Source: Ilex aquifolium
Lineage: Eukaryota; Streptophyta; Magnoliopsida; Aquifoliales; Aquifoliaceae
Reading direction: 5' to 3'
DNA length: 64,000 nucleotides
NCBI GenBank assembly: GCA_951799425.1
Contig: OX637393.1
Span: 20,501,744-20,565,743 of the forward strand
The notes below the pieces were generated by a model. It saw nothing but the letters and a program-made list of their open reading frames with translations. It was not told the origin of the DNA and made no database searches. This document shows, piece after piece, positions 22,928 to 33,213 of this stretch. How positions within the stretch are numbered: position 1 is the first letter of the stretch; each line of letters opens with the position of its first letter. The position numbers and the translations under genes were made by a program.

Positions 22928-23410
22928 TTAGGTTAGTCTGGACAGATGATCTGCCACCACATTCTCGACACCTTTCTTGTCCTTGATGACAAGATCAAAC
23001 TCTTGGAGCAAAAGTATCCATCTCAAGAGTCTTGGTTTGGCATCCTTCTTTGCGAGCAAAAATTTTAGGGCTGCATGGTCAGTGAATACAGTAACAGAAG
23101 AACCAACAAGATAAGAACGAAATTTTTCCAGTGCAAAAACTACAGCAAACAATTATTTCTCAGTTGTCGAATAATTCATTTGGGCATCATTCAAAGTTTT
23201 GCTTGCATAGTAAATCACATGGGGTTTCTTATATTTTCTTTGTCCCAATACAGCACCTACATCAAAATCACTTGCATCACACATTAGTTCAAAGGGAAGA
23301 TTCCAGTCAGGGGGTTGCATTATTGGTGCAGAAATTAACATGTCTTTTAGCTTGTCAAAGGCTTTTTGGCATACTTCATTCCAATCAAATATTACATCCT
23401 GACTTAGGAG
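22928..23410 (-). pseudogene. E2 RNase H region with two stop codons
   Basis: Same frame as RT once S2 is discounted. It shows [42 protein letters not shown] and [13 protein letters not shown] at 23153-23155 replaces a conserved acidic codon after STTEK, and another TAA at 22928-22930 separates it from integrase. Confidence 0.85.
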
Positions 23411-23415
23411 GTGAC

Positions 23416-25327
23416 TGATGAGCACAAAATATTGTATATTTCAAGGCCTCATTACATGCATTTTAACTCAACTTTTGCATCTAAGTACTTAGAGTTAGTC
23501 GATTTTATGAATAATGTTGAATTCTTGATGTTGCATGTTTTTATAGATTAAATCATGTATTTTAGGACCTTGCAACTATGATGGATGTGTGGTGAGGGCA
23601 TGGACACATTACATGAAGATTGGGAGGCTTAAAAGTGAAGAAATCAAGGAGGTATTGGTGTTTGGGAACAAAGGCGCCAGCAGCCACACCAGTGGGTTGA
23701 TAAGCCTCGGTTTTCCTCCATTTTGACCATGATCCGCTTCGAATCTGAAAAAATTCAAAACATGAAAGTTGTAGATCTGGATGTCTTCTGTATTGTGTCA
23801 AAATTTCAGCTCAATCAGACGGTTAGATCAAAAGGTATGTCAATTCTACGAAGACTGGTCCGGAGCAGAAAAACAGTACCGGTACGCCGAAGCTACTGGT
23901 GTTCGAAGTACCGGTACGGTACAGTACCGGTACTGTCTTCTGAAAAAGCCCGAAATGCCTCCAAATCACTTCCCACTTGCTTGGGGGTCCCACCAATGCT
24001 TCTACCACTTGCCCCCCAACATTTCCTTACACATTTCCATGCCTCCCTGACACAACTTGAAGACTTTTGAGGCTTGGCATTCAAGGAGGAACAGAGAGAA
24101 ATGGGCTGCCATGTGGGTTGCAGGCTAGCCTGTCCAAGGCTTCAACTCAACCTCCTATTGATGGGAGGCCTGCACACAGCTGGGGGGACCACCATGCACG
24201 AAATTTGAAGGCTCACACTCCATATACTCAGCATTATTCAGCATTGCAAGGGGGTGGCTACCTAAGCTTAGTTTTAGTTCCATGTAGAAGATGATGAATA
24301 GTGTAATGTAAGTTTATGTTTTTGCATTTTCCTTTCCATTGCAATTGTTGTAAGCTTTAAACCTCTTGTAATCTTCGTTCCTTGCACTTTAATCTAAGTT
24401 GTTTCAAGTTTATTCCAAGTTTACTTGCATGTTCTTCATTTCACCATTGTTGCTTCAAGTTTTCTTCATTTCATCTTTTAAAATGGGTATTGCATATTTT
24501 CCTTCATAGCTTTAGATTTATTGCTTCAAGTTAAGTTTCATGCTTTAAATCTTCATTTCTCTACAATGTCTTTCATTTACATTATGCTTGTCTTTCTTTT
24601 ATGCATGAGTAGCTAGATTTTTAGTTGGCTAATTCAAGGGAGAATTCCTCTTGGGCCCTCCATTTCAACTTATTTTCTTTCCTCCCCGGTGTACGATGGT
24701 TCGGTTTGACTGGGTTGAGTGTGGACGTGGTGGTGAGTCCTTGATATCCCGTAGGCATTTGTCACGGGGTATGCTTGGATCCTCACCTCCATTTGGTTGT
24801 GTGGCTTTGATATTCCGTAGACTTGTCACGGTTTATGCTTAGATCCTCATTTCCATTTGTCCTGAGCTTCCCACGAATCAATCGTTCATCTATAAACCCT
24901 TGGAGGAAGGTTTTGAGTTGAGTTGGTATTCCCATTGGAATGACCCTTTGGATTAGCCAACATTTGTTTTCATTGCATTTTCATTCAAAAACTTCACTCA
25001 CAAAACACAAACACAAGATTTTACATTTTCCCTTTTGTTCACCAAAATCACTTTCACACACTCGAACTTTCCTTCCCTGAGGAGACGACCTTGGAATACT
25101 TTTCCAAGTAAAACACCGACACACAAAAGACTCTTTGCGATTGGAGAACACTTTTGTTCACACATTTCATTTCATATATTTTGTTCATTCCATTTTCCAC
25201 CAATCCGTTGTTGCCTAATCTCTTGCATCACCCCGAGGGAGAGTGACACTCCCCTTCACACATAAGCCATATACACATTGAGGAATGATGTTTAGGGGTT
25301 AGGAATAACAACGTTTTTGCTCAATCA
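23416..25327 (+). repeat. Solo LTR S2
   Basis: 1912 bp, TGATGAGCAC...TTTGCTCAATCA, flanked by GTGAC at 23411-23415 and 25328-25332. Same family as S1 and S3. Palindromic ACCGGT-core sites occur in its U3 (AGTACCGGTACG near 23875, GTACCGGTAC near 23909, AGTACCGGTACT near 23923). The hairpin GGGAGAGTGACACTCCCC is at about 25237-25254, some 75 bases before the LTR end. Confidence 0.94.
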
Positions 25328-27697
25328 GTGACACATTGGTTTTGCTATGGTACTGAAATCTTTTATGAATCTCCTGTAGAACCCTGCATGTCCTAGGAAT
25401 GATCGAACATCCTTTACAGTCTTAGGGGCAGGCAAATTTCCAATCAAATCAATTTTTGCCTTGTCAACTTTCATACCTTCAGACGACACAATGTGACCAA
25501 GAACAATGTCCTGTGTTACCATAAAATGGCATTTTTTCCAATTGAGCACTAGGTTGGCTTCCTTACATCTGATCAGTACTTTCTCTAGATTGGTTAAACA
25601 CAAATCGAAGGAATCACCATAGACAGAGAAGTCATCCATAAATACTTCCAAAATTTTTTCAACCATATCATTGAACAGGCTTAGCATACATCTTTGGAAT
25701 GTTGCAGGAGCGTTACAAAGTCCAAATGGCAACCTTTTGAATGCAAAGGTGCCAAAGGGGCATGTGAATGTTGTTTTCTCCTGATCATCTAAGGCTATCT
25801 CAATTTGGTTATACCCTGAATACCCATCTAAGAAACAGTAAAATGCATGCCCTGCAATTCTCTCCAGAACTTGGTCAAGAAATGGGAGGGGAAAATGATC
25901 TTTTCTAGTGACTAAATTGAGTTTTCGATAATCAATGCACATTCGCCATCCTGTGACGACTCGAGTTGGTACTAGTTCATTTGCATCATTTTTTACCACT
26001 GTGACCCCAGATTTTTTTGGCATAACTTGGGTTGGACTGACCCATTTACTATCTGAGATAGGGAAGATTATCCCTGCATCTAAGAGTTTGAGTACCTCGA
26101 TTCTCACAACTTCCTTCATGTGAGGGTTCAGTCGTCGCTGCATTTGACAAGAGGGTTTTGAATCCTCTTCAAGGTATATGACATGATTGCAGATTAACGG
26201 GCTTATACCTTTCAAGTCAGCGATGGTCCATCCAATGGTACTTTTATGACTTCGAAGAACTTCAAGCAATTTAGACTCTTGCAAGTCTGTGATTTTAGAT
26301 GAAATTACCACTGGGTATGACTCATTCTCTCCTAAAAATGCATATTTGAGGTCAGATGTGAGAGGTTTCAATTCAGGCCTTGGTGGGCTAACACTTGATG
26401 AGACTGGCTTTGTGCCACTCGGTGAAATTTCTTCGAATTTGGGTGCCCATGTCTCAACAGTATGAGTAGGGCCACTTGGTGGATTTGGGTCATCATCTGT
26501 TATTTCTGATGAGATGAGTTCTAACAGAGATGATTCATTAGGATCCTCACAGAATGTATCATCCAGATGTTCCTGTATCAAAGATTCTATGGAATTTACT
26601 TCCCTTTCTTCCTTTTCTTCTTCTGGATGTTTGGCAATATTGAAAATGTTTAGTTCGAGAGTCATATTTCCAAAAGTTAATTTCATTACTCCATTCCTAC
26701 AATTGATTAAAGCATTGGAAGTTGCTAGGAATGGCCGACCAAGAATGACGGGAATTTGGTTCTCCGAATTTATTGCTGGTTGAGTATCCAGAACAATGAA
26801 ATCAACAGGGAAGACAAAACTATCTACTTGGACAAGCACATCTTCAACAATCCCTCTGGGGGTTTTGACAGATCTGTCAGCCAACTGGAGTGTGATACAA
26901 GTGGGTTTAAGTTCACCCAGACCCAACTGCTGATAGACAGAGTAGGGTAGCAGATTAACGCTGGCTCCAAGGTCTAACAAGGCTTGTTCAATCCTGAATT
27001 TCCCAATGATACATGACACAGTTGGACATCCTGGGTCTTTGTATTTTGGAAGGGTTTTATGTTGGAGAAGAGCACTAGCTTGTTCCGTTAGGAAAGCTCT
27101 CTTTTGGACATTCTGGCTTCTCTTGATTGTGCACAAGTCTTTTAGAAACTTGGCATAAGACGGAACTTGTTTGATTGCATCCAGAAGTGGGATGTTGATA
27201 TTTACTTGCTTAAAAAGCTCGTAAATTTCAGGCTGATTTTCCTCCTTCTGTTTGGTTTTGAGTCGATGAGGAAACGGAGCTGGAATGGGATACGAAGGTT
27301 CCCTTTTCTCAGAAGGTTCTGGCTCTTGTTCAATCACAGGCTCAGGGTCTTTCTCAAGTTCAATCTCAATTGGTTCAGGTTCAGATGATGGATTGGCTGG
27401 GCTTGACTCAGGCCTTGGCTTGGGAATGAGTATGTCTCTGATTGTTTTGTCAATCACTTTGCCACTTCTTAATGTCGTGACAGCTTGGGCTTGGTCTTGG
27501 GTGTTTCCTGTTGTTGAAGGGTTCCCTACATGGAATTGGCCTTGTGGTTGCTTTGGTTGAGCAGGAAACCTTCCCTTTTCGTGTGTGACCATGGATTGAG
27601 TCAACTTTTGGATGTGGTTTTTAAGATCCTCAAAAGATTGAGTGGTCTGGGTTTTGAAATCAGTGAATTCCTGTGTGAAATTATTGTTATAATTCAT
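25328..27697 (-). CDS. E2 protease and reverse transcriptase (pol, interrupted by S2)
   Basis: 790 codons without a stop. Residues 1-150 are a charged gag-pro linker. Protease LDLGASVNLLPYS is at about residue 240. RT follows from about residue 500 (RRLNPHMKEVV, SDSKWVSPTQVMPKKSG, WRMCIDYRKLN), with catalytic FMDDF at about residue 686, and ends where S2 interrupts KPMCH. The first ATG overlaps the gag stop as ATGA (27697-27694), one base back from the gag frame. Family members usually fuse gag and pol, so this may be coupled reinitiation, frameshifting or an old 1-base indel. Confidence 0.9.
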
Positions 27698-28962
27698 TTG
27701 CTTTGCATGAACTGATTCAGTGTGTCCTCAAGGTTCCTCTTTTGTGGTGGTTGGTATGGTTGATATGCAGGAGGTCCTTGAGGTGGTGGGTATGGTCCTT
27801 GTTGTTGGTTCATGGGTATTGGTTGTGTGTTTTTCCAACTGAAGTTAGGGTGGTTTCGCCACCCTGGATTGTATGTTTCAGAATATGGGTTGGAGTAGGG
27901 CTTGTTGAAGTTGGAAACTGCATGTGTTTGTTCCAACAAGACTTCTTTGAATGCTGGGATGGTGGGACACTCCCCAGTAGGGTGTCCTGTTAGCGCACAA
28001 ATTCCACACATTTGCTCGGTGGAAGGGCTAACATCAACTTGATGGACTTTCTTCATCCCTAAAGCTTCAAGCTTTCGAGATAGTGTGGACATTTTTGCTC
28101 TCAAGTCATCATCCTCTCTCAAGACATATTTTCCTCCTTGGGAATTAGATGGTCTGGCTTCTACAGTGGTAGGGGAGGCTGAGTCCCACATCTGAGAACT
28201 GTCAGATATGGTGTCGAAAAAATTGAATGCCTCCTCCGGACTTTTTCCCATGAATTCTCCTTGGGCCATCATTTCGACAAACTGACGTAGTCTAGAGGGT
28301 AAGGAGTCATAGAAAAATCCTACCAAAGTCCAATTTTCAAAAGCATGATGTGGGCATGATTGGAGTAGATCTTTGAATCTCTCCCAACTTTGATAAAAAG
28401 TTTCTCCTTCTTTGACCGCAAAATTTATGATTTGCCTTTTTAGTGCATTTGTGCGGTGTAAAGGAAAAAACTTTCTAAAAAATTCATTTTGTAATGCTTG
28501 CCAATTGGGTATTGAAAAAGCCTTTAAAGAATTTAACCTTCGTTTGGCTCTATCCCTCAAGGAAAAAGAAAACAGTTTCATTTTGGCCAATTCAGAATTG
28601 TCTTGGAATGTTCCACACACTTCCTCAAAATCTTTTATATGCAGATATGGATTTTCTGCATCCAATCCATGAAATACGGGTAATAACTGTACTGTCCCCG
28701 GCTTTACAGTAAAGAGAGGAGCATTTTCAGGAAAAATAAAACAAGAGGGGACACTATTTCTTGTGGGATTTAAGTAATCCCGCAAAGTTCGGATGTTAGG
28801 GACCTCCTCCTCTCTCATAGGGACTTCTCCATTTCTTTCATTATTTGCCATACTACCCTCACAAGAGTCTGCTACTGATCTAGGTGAATTAGGTTCAGGC
28901 TGATTCACGGACTCACACGATTCTGCCGGCAAATTTTGGAAGTGAGGAGTGCCCTCAGTCAT
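27694..28962 (-). CDS. E2 gag polyprotein
   Basis: 422 codons, intact. The Athila capsid region (NPYLHIKDFEEVCGTF, AKMKLFSFSLRDRAKRRLN, QALQNEFFRKFFP, GETFYQSWERFKDLL) spans about residues 100-230. A zinc knuckle CGICALTGHPTGEC (CX2CX4HX4C) is at about residues 318-331, followed by a Pro/Gln-rich tail. The start ATG 28962 is about 95 bases after the PBS. It should form the nucleocapsid and bind element RNA. The whole ORF lies in the inferred intron. Confidence 0.92.
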   Translation of the reverse strand: MTEGTPHFQNLPAESCESVNQPEPNSPRSVADSCEGSMANNERNGEVPMREEEVPNIRTLRDYLNPTRNSVPSCFIFPENAPLFTVKPGTVQLLPVFHGLDAENPYLHIKDFEEVCGTFQDNSELAKMKLFSFSLRDRAKRRLNSLKAFSIPNWQALQNEFFRKFFPLHRTNALKRQIINFAVKEGETFYQSWERFKDLLQSCPHHAFENWTLVGFFYDSLPSRLRQFVEMMAQGEFMGKSPEEAFNFFDTISDSSQMWDSASPTTVEARPSNSQGGKYVLREDDDLRAKMSTLSRKLEALGMKKVHQVDVSPSTEQMCGICALTGHPTGECPTIPAFKEVLLEQTHAVSNFNKPYSNPYSETYNPGWRNHPNFSWKNTQPIPMNQQQGPYPPPQGPPAYQPYQPPQKRNLEDTLNQFMQSK

Positions 28963-29056
28963 AAAGAAAATAAAACAAAGTTATTTACAGTAAACCAAAA
29001 TATACACAATGTTGAAGGTCTTTTTACCTTTCACCTTAAAATACCTTTTAAAGGTT

Positions 29057-29073
29057 CCCCGGCAACGGCGCCA
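29057..29073 (-). other. Primer-binding site of E2 (tRNA-Asp)
   Basis: Exact 17-base complement of the tRNA-Asp 3' end, six bases (AGTCTT) after the 5' LTR end on the minus strand. Confidence 0.92.
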
Positions 29074-29079
29074 AAGACT

Positions 29080-31047
29080 TGATGCTTGATCCGAAATGTG
29101 TACACCCAACTGCAGGCGGTCAAGCTGTAGTAATAATCCGGTTTGAGTCCGGAGTCGAATCCACAGGGAACTTTTGTTGATATTTCTGAGGTGAGCAGTG
29201 GTAGAGACCTATTGATTGTAACCTTTGAGATTTGCTGTGAGATATGAGTTTTTCTGGACATAATATAAGATTCTTTCCAGGAAGATTTTCTTAACAAAAT
29301 AGGTGCTAATAAAAAAAGTCACTCTTTAGTGCAAGGATCTGGACATGTAGCTAGTTATCCGGTTTGTCATAATTGTGCTTGATAACTCAATTAACTCCCG
29401 TGTCAACAACAAGTTAATCGGAAGATAAAGATGGATTGTGAGAATTAAGAACATGATTCCGATGTCTTTCTAGAAGTTTACAAGAATTGCCTGTGCCGAG
29501 ACTTAACCCGTCTACAAACAAGCAAGTGTTTCTACAAGACATCCAATCATGATATTAATATTCCATTCTTTAAATGAAGTACAATAAGGGGGAAGATTGA
29601 GGGGTAGTCATGAGGATCTAGCCGGGGTACTTGCCTTGAACTGATGAGTCTTTCTATGCAAGAGTCATCCGTGTCATAGAAAGAACCCACAATTATACAA
29701 AGTACCCTAGCTTTGCTAGATGCAATCAATCATCCAATAACAAGAAGAAATAAGCGTTAAGCATAGAAACATTGCACAAATATGATTCCCGGATAACTTA
29801 TACATGCCCTTCTCCTCTTACTAAAGAGTGAATGAGAAACTACTCACTCTTCATGGCTTGCGTAAAGCTAGAAAAGTGAGTGATGCTTATCCCTCCAAGT
29901 AGAGAACTTATAAGATAAAGTAACAACAAATGCGTAGCCAATCTTTAACAAAGAATGAGTGAATCACATTCCACCCTTCACGGCTTTGGTAAAGCTCTAG
30001 AAAAGTGGAAGAGTTTCACTCTTCTAAGAAAGAAAGAAGCGCAAGCAATGGAAGTGAAATGTATGAACAATAAAAGTAGAAGAAAGCTAGTCACATTTGG
30101 AGGGTGGCTTCCTCAACCAAGAATTGGAGGGTTGCTTCCTCAACGAAAAGGTGAGCTATCTCTCTTCTATGCATGAAAAATGAAAGCATAAACATAAGCA
30201 TAAACATAAAACTACTGTTATAACAAGCAAGAGATGTTGGACTAAAGCCAAACTAATCTCTAAAATAAAGACTTCATACAAGGGAAATGAGCTAAATCTA
30301 CAATGAGAATGGGAGTCTAAGCCTCCATCAAATTTCCTACTTTCTACTTCCTACTTCCTACTTGGCTCTCATAACTCTCCAACAAGGGGAGTATTTATAG
30401 GCAAGAGGAGGAGACAAGGGGGGGGGGGGGGTGAAGGAATAGTGTTTGCCGCCCAAGTCCAAGTGAACAGTCAACAACTCTGCTGCCAGTCTGTGAATAA
30501 CGTTCGAACGTGAGTTGGTGTTAAAACGTTATTTCTGTTTTTGCACTAAGGGCGTTCGAATGTTTACTGCCGTTCGAACGTTTCTTCTGTTTTTGCACTG
30601 AGGGCGTTCGAACGCCAGATTTGCTTTGACCCTATCACTCGAGTAGTCTGGTGGTCTTCTGTGAGGTTCAGTTCCAACTCTTTGCAGTGGTCTGGTCTTC
30701 CATCAACTCAAGTGTACGTTCGAACGTGAGTTGGCGTTCGAACGTGACACTCAAGTGCTTCAGAGCTCCAGTCTTCTTTCCTAACTGCAACACGCCTTCT
30801 CTTCAGCAGTTGAGTCTGCTACAGTGCAATGTGGACGTTCGAACGTGATTTGGCGTTCGAACGTTCTGGCTGTGCTCCAAGCTTTTCCAATTTTGGCCCT
30901 AATGTGCTGGTGCTGCATCCAAGTGTGGTACTTGTTGTTCTTGGGTCCTTATTCAATTTAGGGCCTGAAATGACATCACTTAAACTCCATTAAAGTACAA
31001 TTAGTCTTAAAATGTCATAATAACATGTCAATTTTAAGTACTAATCA
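29080..31047 (-). repeat. 5' LTR of E2
   Basis: 1968 bp, minus-strand TGATTAGTAC...CAAGCATCA. It contains the palindrome array, TATAAATA at 30392-30399 and a 14-base G run (30418-30431) next to the promoter. The transcript start is probably 25-35 bases downstream of the TATA box. Confidence 0.93.
30392..30863 (-). promoter_or_regulatory. U3 promoter of E2 with CGTTCGAACG array
   Basis: Minus-strand TATAAATA at 30399-30392. Upstream are seven exact palindromes at 30501, 30571, 30605, 30717, 30735, 30836 and 30854, plus a degenerate site near 30553 (CGTTCGAATG); a site exact in the 3' LTR (16389) has decayed here near 30519. All sites contain a central CG and so could sense CG methylation. Confidence 0.8.
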
Positions 31048-31052
31048 AGGCC

Positions 31053-31245
31053 CATCCCAGAAGGACCCACTCCACAAGCTACTGTCCCTTCTGCACCTGC
31101 CCCCTCTGCCTTCACAGCAGTTGAGGCTGATGATGGGGATGATGGAGAGGATGATGACGATGAAGATACTGAGGAGTCTGGGGAAGATGAAGGGTCTGAG
31201 GAAGATGAGGCTAATGATGGGAGTGATGGAGAGGGTGATGAGTAA
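31053..31245 (+). pseudogene. env-like ORF of E1, C-terminal tail after E2
   Basis: Resumes the frame of 13776-14914 exactly after the duplicated AGGCC and runs to TAA 31243-31245, about 64 codons. It is Pro/Ser-rich, then strongly acidic (runs of Asp and Glu), a tail also seen in E0 and E5. Together the two parts account for about 443 codons with no internal stop. Bases 31246-31538 hold only the 3' untranslated region. Confidence 0.85.
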
Positions 31246-31538
31246 GAGGCTGTTGTAGTTGTTGCCTTTCCTTTGGTGTTGGATTGTATATAGTTGGATG
31301 GGGTTGTAGGCCGTTTTGGATTCTTTTTGATGTCCTACTCCATGTACTCCAACTCTATAACACATTAATGGAAAACCACAGTTCTTGATTCAATCTTGTC
31401 TATGTTATTTTGTTAATTGCATTATGATTTTTGTTTTTTTGATTAATTGAGTGAATTGTTTGTTTAAATGGATTATTGTATGTTATGCTCGTTACCTTGT
31501 TTGAAAAATAAATTTTTGCTAAGGGACTAGCAAAACCC

Positions 31539-31551
31539 AAGCTGGGGGGTG
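31539..31551 (+). other. Polypurine tract of E1
   Basis: AAGCTGGGGGGTG directly precedes the 3' LTR start TGATTAGC. Confidence 0.8.
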
Positions 31552-33208
31552 TGATTAGCACAAAACTTTGCATATTTTAGGTGCTAATCATCCTATTTTC
31601 AATTGCTTTTGGGGGTTAAATGATTGGGGTTGTATTATTAGAGTTTTTAACGAAGATTTTTGGTGTTTGCAGAAAAAAGGCGCTAAATGAGGCTTCTTAA
31701 AGCCTTCCCAAATGAGTTGAGGTGAATGAGGATGAAAGAGTGGCTAAAGAATGGCTCAGGAGTGAAGAAATCAGAAAAATCAGACAAAGTAGCAGAAGCG
31801 TACTGGTACGATTTGGCCACTAGAACATAGTGTACCGGAACGGTCCTGCCTCTGGAGTTCGGGGTACCGGTACTGAGTACCGGTACGGTCTGCTATCCCT
31901 GCCCCAATCTCTGCAACTCAGGTCCGCCGTTTTTGAGGGACCTACCAATCACTCTCCCACTTGTCTCTGACTCCTCCATCACATTGTACCACCCTCCAAC
32001 ACCCTCCATTTGATTTTGGAAACTTGAATGATAAATGAGGAGAGAGAAAAAGAATGGACTGGGTGTGCAGGCTAGCTCTGCACCACCCTGTCCAGCCCAT
32101 CCCTCTTGACAGCCTATGGATGGAGATCACATCACTCAGCTGGGAGAACACACTATGGACGTTGGGGGGGGGGGGGAAGAGGACTCCATTCATGAGGATT
32201 CAGCATTGTATACACTACACAAAGATATAGAGAGAGTGAGTCTGGGTAGAAGATGATGAATAGTATTCTAGAGAGATAAAATTGAGATTTTTACATTTTC
32301 TTCAATACATTGTCTTGTAATCTCCTGGAAGACTCTATAGAGCCTCATTTAATGTCATTATTGCTAGTTCCTACAAGTTCATTGCAAGTTTAATTATCTT
32401 TTAAAGCTTTCACCATCAATGCATCAAAGTTATTCTTTTTCTTACTTTTAAAATAGGTATTCATTGTTTTCACTTACAACTTATGTTTGCATGCATTTAG
32501 TTACTCAAGAACTTCATTCCTTTGCAATGCATCATCATTACATTGTTAATTTCATCCCAAGCATGAGTAGCTAAAATCCTTTAGTTGGCAAAACCAAGGG
32601 GAACCTCCACTTAGGTATGCCATTTCAACTCATTCTCTTCCCTTCTTTCAGAGTTCAATGGTTCGGTTTGACTGGGTTGAGGGTGGATAAATTGGTGAGT
32701 CTTTGATATTTCGTAGGCCTAGTCATGGTTTATGCTTAGATACTCACCCTTCTTATCCCTAGCTTCCCACGAATCAATCGTTCATTAATGCTTTATTGGA
32801 GGAGGGATTCGAGTTGAGATGGTATTCCTCTTGGAGTGACCTCTTGGGTTAGCCAACGTTTGTTTCTCATTTCATTTTCACCAAAACACACTTCACCAAA
32901 CAACTTTCAACAACAAAAGATTTTACACTTTCTTTCTCCCAAAATCACATTCCCATTGGTTTACATCCTTCCCTGTGGAAACGACATTGGAGTACCTCCA
33001 AGTAAAACACGACCAACAAAAGTCTCCTTGCGCTTGGGGAGCATTTTTGTTCATACACATAACACATTTCCACCATCCCATTTTCCCATCTCCTTGCCCT
33101 TTCTTTTGACACTACTCAAGGGAGAGTGACACTCCCCTCCATCCACATACAATACATTTTGAGGGATGATATTTAGGGGTTAGGGATAACAAGGAAAAAC
33201 ATCAAGCA
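31552..33208 (+). repeat. 3' LTR of E1
   Basis: 1657 bp, matching 2257-3933. The palindrome cassette is partly deleted and decayed: GTACCGGTAC remains at 31864-31873 and 31877-31886. The G run is 13 bases here (32164-32176) against 19 in the 5' LTR. It ends ATCAAGCA followed by target duplication CTAGG. Confidence 0.92.
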
Positions 33209-33213
33209 CTAGG

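Larger units (their letters stand above)
21185..29027 (-). other. Inferred intron of E2 covering all of gag-pol
   Basis: Minus-strand donor GAAAG/GTAAAAAG with the intron starting at 29027; acceptor GTGTTTTTGTTTGTAG/GTTTCAG with the intron ending at 21185. A pyrimidine-rich tract precedes the acceptor (about 21366-21450 on the complementary strand). The intron is 7843 nt, or 5926 without S2 and its duplication. Joining these sites reproduces the leader of E3 at 41463/41464. The gag ATG (28962) lies inside the intron, so the spliced RNA would start with the zinc-finger ORF. Confidence 0.75.
14915..31047 (-). mobile_element. Athila-class retrotransposon E2 with accessory zinc-finger ORF
   Basis: A full element, reverse orientation. 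LTRs are 29080-31047 (5') and 14915-16917 (3'), starting TGATTAGTAC and ending GATCAAGCATCA; PBS is 29057-29073 and PPT 16918-16933. The target duplication AGGCC lies at 14910-14914 and 31048-31052. Order on the minus strand: gag, PR-RT, RNase H, INT, splice acceptor, internal PPT, zinc-finger ORF, palindrome/TATA module, env-like ORF, spacer, PPT. S2 interrupts pol. LTRs differ by about 6 of the first 270 bases by eye, so insertion is fairly recent. Confidence 0.94.
2257..33208 (+). mobile_element. Athila-class retrotransposon E1 (contains S1 and E2)
   Basis: A complete but disrupted element. LTRs at 2257-3933 and 31552-33208 start TGATTAGCAC and end ATCAAGCA. PBS is at 3938-3954 and a purine tract abuts the 3' LTR. 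The target duplication is CTAGG at 2252-2256 and 33209-33213. Removing S1 (with its TSD) and E2 (with its TSD) leaves about 13 kb. By eye the two LTRs differ at about 9 of the first 200 bases, more than the E2 LTRs, which agrees with E1 being older than E2. Confidence 0.92.
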
